Part shown: positions 1 to 5,541 of the stretch, one piece after another
Position numbering within the stretch: position 1 is the stretch's first letter
Layout: every line of letters starts with the position of its first letter
NCBI GenBank assembly: GCA_964480455.1
Contig: CAYZQI010000201.1
Coordinates: forward strand, 1-7,381
Reading direction: 5' to 3'
DNA length: 7,381 nt
From: JAABSX01 sp964480455
GTDB taxonomy: Bacteria > Bacteroidota > Bacteroidia > Cytophagales > Microscillaceae
Notes under the pieces: generated by a model
Seen by the model: only the letters and a program-made list of their open reading frames with translations
The model's database searches: none
Told to the model about the DNA's origin: nothing
Program-made: the position numbers and the translations under genes

Positions 1-63
1 AACTACAAAATTCAGCCTTTTTAGTTTCTTCTCAAAAAATCATCGGGTAGAGTAGATAATAAC

Positions 64-94
64 TTGTTTTATAATTACTTTCATTTTAACTTGG
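64..94 (+). promoter_or_regulatory. possible -33/-7 promoter of asd
   Basis: TTG at 64-66 is followed after 20 bp by TAACTTGG at 87-94, which matches five of the six fixed positions of the Bacteroidota -7 box TAnnTTTG. Spacing and position (about 70 bp before the asd start) are suitable. The -7 box is imperfect and the region is AT-rich, so a chance match is possible. Confidence 0.3.
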
Positions 95-130
95 CATAAG
101 ATTTTGTAAATGCTACCAAGGCAATGCCAA
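91..130. promoter_or_regulatory. inverted repeat in the asd leader
   Basis: TTGGCAT (91-97) and ATGCCAA (124-130) are exact reverse complements separated by 26 nt. An overlapping pair, CTTGG (90-94) and CCAAG (116-120), could form an alternative stem. The repeat overlaps the end of the candidate -7 box and lies 33 bp before the start codon, so it could be an operator or a leader hairpin. It does not resemble a lysine riboswitch, being far too short. Function is unknown. Confidence 0.2.
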
Positions 131-163
131 ATAATGTAAATACAAACCTTTAAAATCATTAAA

Positions 164-1159
164 ATGATGAAATTAGCCCTAGTAGGTGCCACGGGTCTAG
201 TAGGTCAAGAAATGCTCAAAGTACTGACCGAACGTAATTTTCCTATCACTGAGTTACTGCCAGTAGCTTCTGAAAAATCTATCGGCAAGAGCATTTCTTT
301 CAAAGGTAAAGCCTACCCCATTGTATCTATGCAAGATGCCATAGCTGCTCGCCCTGCTGTTGCGCTATTTTCGGCAGGAGGAAGCGTATCTCTTGAACAT
401 GCACCTGCTTTTGCAGCCGTAGGAACTACCGTGATAGATAATTCTTCTGCCTTCAGAATGAACGCTGCTTACAAACTTGTAGTGCCAGAAGTAAATGCAG
501 CAGTGCTAAGCCCAGAAGATAAAATCATAGCTAACCCCAACTGCTCCACAATACAAATGGTAGTAGTCCTCAATCCGCTGCATCAAAAATATAAAATCAA
601 AAGAGTAATTGTTTCTACCTATCAAAGCGTAACGGGCACAGGCAAAGAAGCCGTAGAACAGCTTATGGCAGAGCGCAACCAGCTACCTGTGTCGCGCGTC
701 TATCCTCACCCAATAGATATGAATGTGTTGCCACACATTGACGTATTTTTGGATAATGCTTATACCAAAGAAGAAATGAAAATGGTCAATGAAACACAGA
801 AAATTATAGGTGATGATTCCATTCGCCTTACGGCTACTACTGTAAGGCTTCCTGTAGTAGGTGGGCATTCAGAGTCGGTCAATGTAGAGTTTGAAAAAGA
901 TTATGAAATCAAAGATATTTTTGAGCTACTTGCCAATACACAAGGTGTTGTAGTAGAAGACGACATCAAGAATAATGTCTATCCTATGCCACTTAATGCA
1001 CACGGCAAAGACGAGGTATTTGTAGGGCGCATTAGGCGTGATGAGTCGCAGGCAAATAGCCTCAATCTTTGGATTGTAGCTGATAACCTCCGTAAGGGTG
1101 CTGCCACTAATGCCGTACAAATTGCAGAGTATCTTTTGTCTAAACAGTGGGTAGGATAG
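164..1159 (+). CDS. asd: aspartate-semialdehyde dehydrogenase
   Basis: Reduces beta-aspartyl phosphate to aspartate-4-semialdehyde with NADPH in the cytoplasm, the branch point to lysine/diaminopimelate, threonine, methionine and isoleucine. The 331 residues are a normal full length. The N-terminal Rossmann motif VGATGLVG is at residues 7-14. The active-site segment NPNCST (124-129) carries the nucleophile Cys127, Gln154 lies in STYQSVTGTG, and the catalytic His235 lies in RLPVVGGHSES (228-238). The C-terminal NLWIVADNLRKGAATNAVQ block (residues 301-319) is also typical. Two adjacent ATG codons (164 and 167) are possible starts; the second gives MKLALVGATG, which also fits the family, and the leader has no Shine-Dalgarno sequence to decide. 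The gene stands alone and faces a convergent neighbour across a hairpin at 1253-1276. Function is considered secure from the motifs. Confidence 0.97.
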   Translation: MMKLALVGATGLVGQEMLKVLTERNFPITELLPVASEKSIGKSISFKGKAYPIVSMQDAIAARPAVALFSAGGSVSLEHAPAFAAVGTTVIDNSSAFRMNAAYKLVVPEVNAAVLSPEDKIIANPNCSTIQMVVVLNPLHQKYKIKRVIVSTYQSVTGTGKEAVEQLMAERNQLPVSRVYPHPIDMNVLPHIDVFLDNAYTKEEMKMVNETQKIIGDDSIRLTATTVRLPVVGGHSESVNVEFEKDYEIKDIFELLANTQGVVVEDDIKNNVYPMPLNAHGKDEVFVGRIRRDESQANSLNLWIVADNLRKGAATNAVQIAEYLLSKQWVG

Positions 1160-1252
1160 TTTTTGTAAGGGATGATTATGATGAATAAGTTAAAATAAGT
1201 TTCTGATAATCAGTATTTTATTTACTTCAAGGTGAAGCAATAAATTCATAAA

Positions 1253-1276
1253 GTGGTTTGCTATCTGGCAAACCAC
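1253..1276. terminator. bidirectional hairpin terminator between asd and the methyltransferase-like gene
   Basis: GTGGTTTGC (1253-1261) and GCAAACCAC (1268-1276) form a perfect 9-bp stem with a 6-nt loop. It sits between convergent genes, 93 bp after the asd stop and 37 bp after the stop of the minus-strand gene. On the minus strand the stem is followed by TTTATGAATTTATT, and on the plus strand by GTTTAGTATTTT, so it can serve both sides, better for the minus-strand gene. Confidence 0.7.
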
Positions 1277-1313
1277 GTTTAGTATTTTAGAGGGTGTCCT
1301 AAGATTGATGCCT

Positions 1314-2126
1314 TCAAAGAGGCTCTAGTGGACTCCATTGGATATTTGTAGCGTCATAGCGTGCATACCAAAATTGCTTGTTTTGTTTTTTGATAACTAG
1401 GTTGGTCAGATTTGGAATTTGGTAATTGCTCAATTTTCGCAGTTCTTCGGCATAGACCATTCTGACCTCTATCAAGATATTTCCTTCTTGCATCAATTGC
1501 ATTACCTTGTAAAAAAGCTTTGCCATAAGGCGATTGTCTTTGATGGGAGAATACAGATAAAAAAAGTCTGCTTGGTGATAAACTGAATCTGCTATCTCAA
1601 AAGCATCAGCTAGATATACTTTGAAAAGTTCTTTTTCAACAAATCCACTCAAAAACTGCCGACTGATTTTTACAAGTTCTTCGGTATATTCTACACCAAT
1701 AGACTGCTCAAAGCCCAAACAAAGTGCTGCAAAAGATTTTTCGCCATTGGCAGAGCCTATATCCATAAAAGTAGTATGCTCAGGGGTTTTAAAACGAGCA
1801 AGATAACCACAAAAATCATCTATTGGATACATAATAGAGGTCCAATAATTTACATTTTGATTGTGTGTTGTATTTGGAGCTTGGCTGTAAATTGCCTCTA
1901 TCAATTTGGCTTTGCGTGTCAATGCAGTTGTTTTTTGACAATAATGATAGACATCTTCTTTTGAAATATTTAGACTATCTAATTTTTTTTTAATTTCTTT
2001 GGGTTCACCTAGTAATTCTAGCTGCATCAAATAAGTGTATTTTTCAGCACTAAGTTGCTCTTCTTGTATTTTTTCAGCACAAGCAATACCTAGCCACAAA
2101 CACACAAAGTAATGGTAGTATTTCAT
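1314..2126 (-). CDS. class I SAM-dependent methyltransferase-like protein, substrate unknown
   Basis: A 270-residue protein. Its C-terminal half has the class I methyltransferase order: FMDIGSANGE (residues 120-129, motif I, SAM-binding loop), GVEY (144-147, with Glu146 at the end of strand 2 for the ribose), YLADAFE (171-177, Asp174) and ADFFYLYSP (186-194, motif IV region). The motif I to strand 2 segment resembles Dot1-like proteins, in which GVE is followed by a helix, but this does not identify a substrate. Residues 30-110 are helical-looking and unrecognised. The first 17 residues (Lys2, then YYHYFVCLWLGIACA) look like a short signal peptide, odd for a SAM-dependent enzyme. The real start could be further in, for example Met34. 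There is no canonical lipobox (the residue at -3 to Cys16 is Gly). The upstream region contains a dispersed repeat only 38 bp from the start, and I found no consensus promoter. Methyltransferase fold is likely; function is open. Confidence 0.8.
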   Translation of the reverse strand: MKYYHYFVCLWLGIACAEKIQEEQLSAEKYTYLMQLELLGEPKEIKKKLDSLNISKEDVYHYCQKTTALTRKAKLIEAIYSQAPNTTHNQNVNYWTSIMYPIDDFCGYLARFKTPEHTTFMDIGSANGEKSFAALCLGFEQSIGVEYTEELVKISRQFLSGFVEKELFKVYLADAFEIADSVYHQADFFYLYSPIKDNRLMAKLFYKVMQLMQEGNILIEVRMVYAEELRKLSNYQIPNLTNLVIKKQNKQFWYARYDATNIQWSPLEPL

Positions 2127-2164
2127 AATTTGAAGATTAAATAATTTACTATGTTTAGTTCCAT

Positions 2165-2267
2165 GACAATTTTTGTGATAGTGTATGATAATATAGGCTG
2201 AATACTGTTCAGAACATAAATGCTGGCGGACTGAAAATCCGCTCTGCAGATTCTCACAGAAATTGTC
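2165..2267 (+). repeat. dispersed TIR-bounded palindromic element, copy A
   Basis: A 103-bp non-coding element starting GACAATTTTTGTGA (2165-2178) and ending TCACAGAAATTGTC (2254-2267), a 14-bp terminal inverted repeat with one mismatch. Inside are TGTTCAGAACA (2206-2216), a perfect odd palindrome, and the REP-like stem GCGGA...TCCGC (2226-2242). A second copy lies at 5249-5352 in opposite orientation, about 85% identical. No transposase is encoded, so it is most like a MITE or REP-type element mobilised in trans. No obvious target-site duplication flanks it. Confidence 0.75.
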
Positions 2268-2284
2268 AGAAAATCAATAAAATG

Positions 2285-2299
2285 GACAATTACTTTGTG
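2285..2299 (+). repeat. possible relic of an element end
   Basis: GACAATTACTTTGTG resembles the terminal repeat GACAATTTTTGTG with two extra bases, and lies 17 bp beyond the right end of copy A in the orientation of a left end. The following sequence does not continue like the element, so this is at best a degraded end. Confidence 0.2.
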
Positions 2300-2342
2300 T
2301 AAGATACTCATTACTAAGTACCTACAATTAATCACTTGATAG

Positions 2343-2358
2343 AAACCTGACAGGTTTT
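2343..2358. repeat. short palindrome AAACCTGACAGGTTTT
   Basis: AAACCTG and CAGGTTT are perfect arms around one central base (2343-2357). It lies about 160 bp downstream of the ribD stop (minus strand) and could be a weak terminator or a short dispersed repeat. There is no strong U-tract on the minus strand (it continues CTATCAAG). Together with copy A it is the main structure in the 393-bp gap 2127-2519; the remaining part (2360-2519) is AT-rich and shows nothing I can name. Confidence 0.35.
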
Positions 2359-2519
2359 AACATAAACTAATTTTGAGCCTTGACACTTAACTAACTACAA
2401 ATAATAACTTAACAATCAATCTCTTACCTACTAATGCGTTAATCTTTTTTCTTTTGTCAAGAAGAGACTAGGAGCTGGGGCAAAACTAGCCAGAGAAATC
2501 ATACCCATTGAACTCACGA

Positions 2520-3557
2520 CTACCAATTATTCAGGTTGATGTATTCAAAATAAGTGTCTTCCAAATTAGAGACTTGTTTTATCAATTTACCTTGTAGGTG
2601 CGGTGCAGCCAGCCCGCTTCCAAAGGTTTTTTTACTCTTAAATATCCTTGCTTCGTCCCAGAGGTTTTCTTTGATGAGTGTTTCTAGTAGTTGTGCGCCT
2701 CCCTCTACCAAGAGCGATTGTATTTTTCGTTGGTGTAAGTCTTTTAGGAGCGCAATCAAGAAAGTATGTGGGCTAATTTTTACAAAAGTTAGATTTTCTA
2801 GTTGCTTATCTTCCAAGAAATTATAGCAAATAGTAGGAGTGGACTGGTCAAAAAGATGAAGGGTTGCATCAAGCCTGCGATTGGGGTCTATCACTATTCT
2901 GAGCGGATTACGCCCTTGCCATTCTCTCACATTGAGCTGGGGGTTGTCGTATTGGGCAGTATTTTTGCCTACTAAGATAGCATCTTCTTCGCTGCGCCAC
3001 TGATGCACCCAAAGCCTACTGAGTGAATTACTTATCCATTTTGAGTCAAAATTTTCCCTTGCCATAAAACCATCAGCGGTTTCAGCCCATTTTAAGATAA
3101 TGTAAGGTCGTTTTTGTTCAAAAAAAGTAAAAAATCTTCTATTGAGCCATCTGCCTTCTTGCTCTAGCACTCCTTGAATTACCTCAATATTGTGCGCTTT
3201 TAGCTTTGCTATGCCCTTGCCTGCCACTTGTGGGTTGGGGTCGGTATTGCAGATGACCACACGTTTGAGTTGTTTTTCTACAATCAAATCAGCACAAGGT
3301 GGCGTTTTGCCAAAGTGTGCACAAGGTTCAAGATTTACGTATAGGGTAGCTTCCTTGAGTAACTGGGCATTCCAGACTTGATGAATAGCATTGACTTCTG
3401 CGTGTGCCTCGCCATATTTTTGATGCCACCCCTCGCCAATAATTTTGTTTGAGTGTACTATCACACAACCTACCATGGGGTTGGGGCTTACCTTGCTTTG
3501 TCCTCGCTGTGCTAGTTCAAAGCAACGCTGCATGTAAAGTGTATCTAATTCATTCAA
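2520..3557 (-). CDS. ribD: bifunctional riboflavin biosynthesis protein RibD (deaminase/reductase)
   Basis: Cytoplasmic enzyme of riboflavin synthesis. It deaminates 2,5-diamino-6-(5-phosphoribosylamino)pyrimidinone and then reduces the ribosyl side chain with NADPH. Counting from the TTG start (345 residues, normal length), the deaminase has HAEVNAI (52-58, zinc ligand His52 and proton shuttle Glu54) and PCAHFGKTPPC (78-88, zinc ligands Cys79 and Cys88). The reductase domain begins near RPYIILKWAETADGF (150-164) and contains the VEGG motif (284-287). The frame is open back to a GTG at 3614, but that codon lies inside the terminator hairpin of the preceding gene and would add 19 unrelated residues. 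TTG at 3555-3557 gives (M)NELDTLYMQRC, matching the short family N-terminus (E. coli begins MQDEYYMARA). ATG at 3531-3533 (337 residues) is the alternative. No FMN riboswitch or clear promoter is visible, and no other rib gene is nearby. Function is secure; the start is the uncertain part. Confidence 0.95.
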   Translation of the reverse strand: MNELDTLYMQRCFELAQRGQSKVSPNPMVGCVIVHSNKIIGEGWHQKYGEAHAEVNAIHQVWNAQLLKEATLYVNLEPCAHFGKTPPCADLIVEKQLKRVVICNTDPNPQVAGKGIAKLKAHNIEVIQGVLEQEGRWLNRRFFTFFEQKRPYIILKWAETADGFMARENFDSKWISNSLSRLWVHQWRSEEDAILVGKNTAQYDNPQLNVREWQGRNPLRIVIDPNRRLDATLHLFDQSTPTICYNFLEDKQLENLTFVKISPHTFLIALLKDLHQRKIQSLLVEGGAQLLETLIKENLWDEARIFKSKKTFGSGLAAPHLQGKLIKQVSNLEDTYFEYINLNNW

Positions 3558-3589
3558 AATGCAGAATAGTTTTGCGCTATTTTTAATAC

Positions 3590-3618
3590 AAAAGGCGGTA
3601 GGCAAAAAGCCCACCGCC
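3590..3618 (-). terminator. Rho-independent terminator of the TerB-like gene
   Basis: On the minus strand GGCGGTGGGC, loop TTTTT, GCCTACCGCC forms a 10-bp GC-rich stem with one G/A mismatch position, followed by TTTTGTATT. It begins 32 bp after the stop of the 3650-4567 gene. A smaller stem, AGAGG/CCTCT (3634-3649), directly follows that stop. The strong hairpin covers the GTG otherwise proposed as the ribD start. Confidence 0.8.
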
Positions 3619-3649
3619 GCAGATGTTGGTAGCAGAGGTAGCTTCCTCT

Positions 3650-4567
3650 TTATTTTTTGGCAGGAGGCTGTTGCATAAACGCACCCAAGATAGCTCCAAG
3701 GTTGGCTTGGCTTGCACCTGCGCCGATTACGTCCATCAGGTTTCCCATTCCTTTTCCTTTGGCAGTAGAGCTTACCACATTATTAAGTACATTATTGATG
3801 GTAGCTTTGCCTGCTTCGCTACCTACAAAACCTGCAATCATTTGGCTCAAACCTCCGGGCTGGGCATTGCCTTTCTCGTCTTTGGTTTGGCCTAAGTTGC
3901 TGAGGGCTGCACCTAAAAATCCTCCAATTTTATCACCAAGCGAGCCTTCTACATTTTGTGTATTGGCTTTTACATAGTTTTGCACAAAAAAGAAGGCAGC
4001 ACCTGTAAGCTGTGTACTCACTGTAGAGCCACTTTTGAAGCTATCCATAGGAATACCCATTTGCTCAAAAGTAGCTGTAAGTCCAAGGCTATCCAAGAAA
4101 TTCGTTTTGGCAGGCTTGAGTTCGCCGTTGGTATCCACGTCGGGCGTACCATCTTCTTTACTGGCTTCTTTGTTGGCCGCCTCGACGTATTGCTTTAAGG
4201 CTTTGTACTGCTCATCGCTGATGCCTAGCACTTTATTGACCTCTGCAATAGCGGCTACCTCAGTAGGCTCTAGGCTGCCGTCTTTGTTGGCAAGGTTAAG
4301 CAAGTCTGTTATCAGTGCAAACTTGATGTTGTTGTCTTTCAGTTTATTGAGATGCCCTAGTAGGTCAGTTTCCTTGGTATGGGTCATGGCAGCGGTTACT
4401 ATTTTTTTGTTTTCTTCGGAGATGTTGGCAGCTGCAGCCATTTGGTTCATAAAAGCAACTTCTTCGGGTGTATTTTCTTTATCAGCCGAAGCAATGGCCG
4501 TCATCACCACTAAATAAGATGTGCGGACATCTTCGGGTTGGCTCAAAAAAGTGTTATCTTGGCTCAT
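3650..4567 (-). CDS. TerB-like domain protein with unrecognised Gly/Ala-rich C-terminal region
   Basis: A 305-residue protein without signal peptide, probably cytoplasmic. Residues about 15-130 look like the all-helical TerB/DjlA-N type fold: YLVVMTAIASADKENTPEEV (18-37) and LLNLANKDGSLEPTEV (89-104) are two related acidic segments, each a helix followed by D-rich turn and Glu-Val, as in the internally two-fold TerB domain. TerB proteins are linked to tellurite and other stress responses and often bind metal ions, but the exact role here is unknown. Residues 131-155 are a charged linker. Residues 156-305 are rich in Gly, Ala, Asn and Gln, with hydrophobic stretches at 185-200 (TQLTGAAFFFVQNYVK), 213-225, 240-250 and 275-298 that may be amphipathic helices; I do not recognise this part. 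It lies 137 bp downstream of the Kbp-like gene with terminator-like hairpins between, so it probably has its own transcript, although no consensus promoter was found. Annotation as tellurite resistance would be an over-reading. Confidence 0.85.
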   Translation of the reverse strand: MSQDNTFLSQPEDVRTSYLVVMTAIASADKENTPEEVAFMNQMAAAANISEENKKIVTAAMTHTKETDLLGHLNKLKDNNIKFALITDLLNLANKDGSLEPTEVAAIAEVNKVLGISDEQYKALKQYVEAANKEASKEDGTPDVDTNGELKPAKTNFLDSLGLTATFEQMGIPMDSFKSGSTVSTQLTGAAFFFVQNYVKANTQNVEGSLGDKIGGFLGAALSNLGQTKDEKGNAQPGGLSQMIAGFVGSEAGKATINNVLNNVVSSTAKGKGMGNLMDVIGAGASQANLGAILGAFMQQPPAKK

Positions 4568-4612
4568 ATGTTTTAAAGGTTAATGAGTTAATAAGTTATT
4601 GAATTATAAAAT

Positions 4613-4628
4613 CAAAAAATTGCCTTGT
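4613..4628 (-). terminator. second, alternative terminator arm between kbp and the TerB-like gene
   Basis: On the minus strand ACAAGGCA (4628-4621) is followed by ATTTTTTG. It can pair with TGCCTTGT (4684-4677), the same 5' arm used by the primary terminator. This gives a mutually exclusive longer hairpin that also ends in a U-run. It could be a backup terminator or a duplicated 3' arm. Confidence 0.4.
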
Positions 4629-4649
4629 AATTTTTGACCGCTGGCCATT

Positions 4650-4687
4650 AAAAATGCCTTACTCAATGATTTTTGAACAAGGCATTT
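4650..4687 (-). terminator. Rho-independent terminator of the Kbp-like gene
   Basis: On the minus strand AAATGCCTT (4687-4679) pairs with AAGGCATTT (4660-4652). An inner TCAA/TTGA stem (4676-4673 with 4666-4663) shortens the loop, and a T-run (to 4650) follows. It starts 17 bp after the stop at 4705, the normal place for an intrinsic terminator. Confidence 0.75.
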
Positions 4688-4704
4688 CAGCGTGAAGGTC
4701 AGTT

Positions 4705-5151
4705 TTATAGTTCTGGAATAGTCAGTTCCCAACCTACATAGATGACGTTAGGGTCGTAATTATAATTTTTCCAGACCTCTTTGTTTGCTTCAAATATTTT
4801 CATATATTTACTTCCATCACCATAAAACGTTTCGGAAAGCCCCCAGAGAGTATCGCCTGCTTTGACAGTATAAACTGTAGCACCCGATTCAGTTTTTTTG
4901 GCACCTTCTACTAGTGGCTTTGCGATTTTGATACCATTTCTGATTTTTGTGATGCCTGACACGGGTTTAGTGGCGGCAATGGCTGCGTCCACACCTGCTT
5001 GGTCTTCGGCTTCGCCACGCAGTGTAACCACACCATCGTCTTCTACCTCTATACTGAGGTCTTTGATGCTTACTTTGGCAGTGATGGCTTCGCTTACTGC
5101 TTTTTTGATGCTTTCAGCAGCACCTTCTTTTGCAAAATCAAGTATTCCCAT
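4705..5151 (-). CDS. kbp: BON-LysM protein resembling the cytoplasmic K+-binding protein Kbp (YgaU)
   Basis: A 148-residue protein, nearly the length of E. coli Kbp/YgaU (149), with the same architecture. It starts MGILDFAKEG (compare MGLFNFVKDAG), has a BON domain at about 25-78 (VSIEVEDDGVVTLRG-like strand and turn, then VSGITKIRNGIKI), a short linker, and a C-terminal LysM domain at 93-147 (VYTVKAGDTLWGLSETFYGD, then IFEANKEV, IYVGWELTIPEL). There is no signal peptide, which fits a cytoplasmic ion-binding protein and argues against a cell-wall hydrolase despite the LysM. E. coli Kbp binds K+ between the two domains and is induced under osmotic/K+ stress. Whether this homologue binds K+ is inferred. 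It has a near-perfect promoter upstream and an intrinsic terminator downstream, so it can be expressed alone, ahead of the TerB-like gene. Confidence 0.92.
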   Translation of the reverse strand: MGILDFAKEGAAESIKKAVSEAITAKVSIKDLSIEVEDDGVVTLRGEAEDQAGVDAAIAATKPVSGITKIRNGIKIAKPLVEGAKKTESGATVYTVKAGDTLWGLSETFYGDGSKYMKIFEANKEVWKNYNYDPNVIYVGWELTIPEL

Positions 5152-5182
5152 GATTGTAACAGATTAAGTTTTGTGAATACTA

Positions 5183-5211
5183 CAAAGCTATCAATATTTT
5201 AGAATTTACAA
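5183..5211 (-). promoter_or_regulatory. Bacteroidota -33/-7 promoter of the Kbp-like gene
   Basis: On the minus strand TTG (5211-5209), 18 bp, then TAGCTTTG (5190-5183), a perfect match to TAnnTTTG. Initiation would be expected near 5177, giving a leader of about 25 nt to the ATG at 5151. Consensus and position agree well. Confidence 0.65.
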
Positions 5212-5248
5212 GCAATTTTAGAGAAAAGTTTAATAAAATTGGTTGTCT

Positions 5249-5352
5249 GACAATTTTTGTGGAAATCTGTGGCAGCGGATTTCCAGTCCGCCAGCATTTA
5301 TGTTCTAAACAGTATTTAGCTCATCTTATCGCACACAATCACAAAAATTGTC
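5249..5352 (-). repeat. dispersed TIR-bounded palindromic element, copy B
   Basis: A 104-bp element bounded by a perfect 13-bp terminal inverted repeat, GACAATTTTTGTG (5249-5261) and CACAAAAATTGTC (5340-5352). Its reverse complement aligns to copy A (2165-2267) with about 15 substitutions and one gap over 107 bp. The 43-nt core 5274-5316 differs at two positions only and contains the REP-like stem GCGGA...TCCGC (5275-5291). It sits in the 390-bp divergent intergenic region, between the kbp promoter and the 5'-nucleotidase promoter, and disrupts neither. Confidence 0.75.
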
Positions 5353-5394
5353 CAAGAATCAAAACATCTTTTTGAAATCAATAAAAATTAACAG

Positions 5395-5423
5395 TTTGGT
5401 ATAAAATAAAAAGATTAGATTTG
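5395..5423 (+). promoter_or_regulatory. Bacteroidota -33/-7 promoter of the 5'-nucleotidase gene
   Basis: TTTG (5395-5398), 17 bp, then TAGATTTG (5416-5423), a full match to TAnnTTTG. Initiation near 5429 would leave a leader of about 112 nt before the ATG at 5542. The spacing is at the short end for this promoter type. Confidence 0.6.
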
Positions 5424-5471
5424 AACCGCACAAAAACTTTGCTTAAATTTAAAGTTAAAAATTGTCTTTCT

Positions 5472-5481
5472 GCATTAATGC
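5472..5481. promoter_or_regulatory. perfect 10-bp palindrome GCATTAATGC in the leader
   Basis: This symmetric site lies between the predicted promoter and start codon of the 5'-nucleotidase gene, about 45 bp after the expected initiation point. It could be an operator, but a 10-bp AT-rich palindrome also occurs by chance. Confidence 0.2.
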
Positions 5482-5541
5482 GCTAAAAATAAAATACATA
5501 GAATCACTTGTCATCACTCAAAACACTTAAAAAAACCCTCA

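Noticed and set aside
1..163. A lysine riboswitch before asd
   Set aside because: The leader is too short and lacks the multi-helix architecture; only a small inverted repeat is present.
1314..2126. Lipoprotein based on Cys16 in LGIAC
   Set aside because: The residue three before the Cys is Gly, with Ile next, which is not a usual lipobox; the segment is only generally hydrophobic.
2271..2282. AAATCAATAAAA shared beside copies A and B (also 5375-5386)
   Set aside because: It is a 12-bp AT-rich match at different distances and at non-equivalent ends of the two copies, so it is probably chance.
2123..2335. 70-residue minus-strand reading frame
   Set aside because: It runs straight through repeat copy A; the RADFQSAS segment is the translation of the GCGGA...TCCGC stem. 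No domain and no promoter, so it is an artefact of the repeat.
3558..3650. FMN riboswitch before ribD
   Set aside because: The space holds the preceding gene's terminator and nothing resembling the conserved RFN element.
3657..3977. 106-residue plus-strand reading frame
   Set aside because: Opposite strand of the Gly/Ala-rich end of the TerB-like gene; Pro/Leu-rich composition is that of a shadow frame.
4035..4517. 160-residue plus-strand reading frame
   Set aside because: It is antisense to the TerB-like gene, is Ser/Leu/Ala-rich as expected from a reversed Ala/Glu-rich frame, and has no recognisable domain.
4705..5151. Cell-wall hydrolase or peptidoglycan-binding exported LysM protein
   Set aside because: There is no signal peptide or catalytic domain, and BON plus LysM at 148 residues matches cytoplasmic Kbp.
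2165..5352. A true composite transposon made of ribD, the TerB-like gene and kbp
   Set aside because: No transposase, no target duplication at the outer ends, and the enclosed genes look like ordinary chromosomal genes in composition. Two independent insertions of a common repeat explain the layout more simply.
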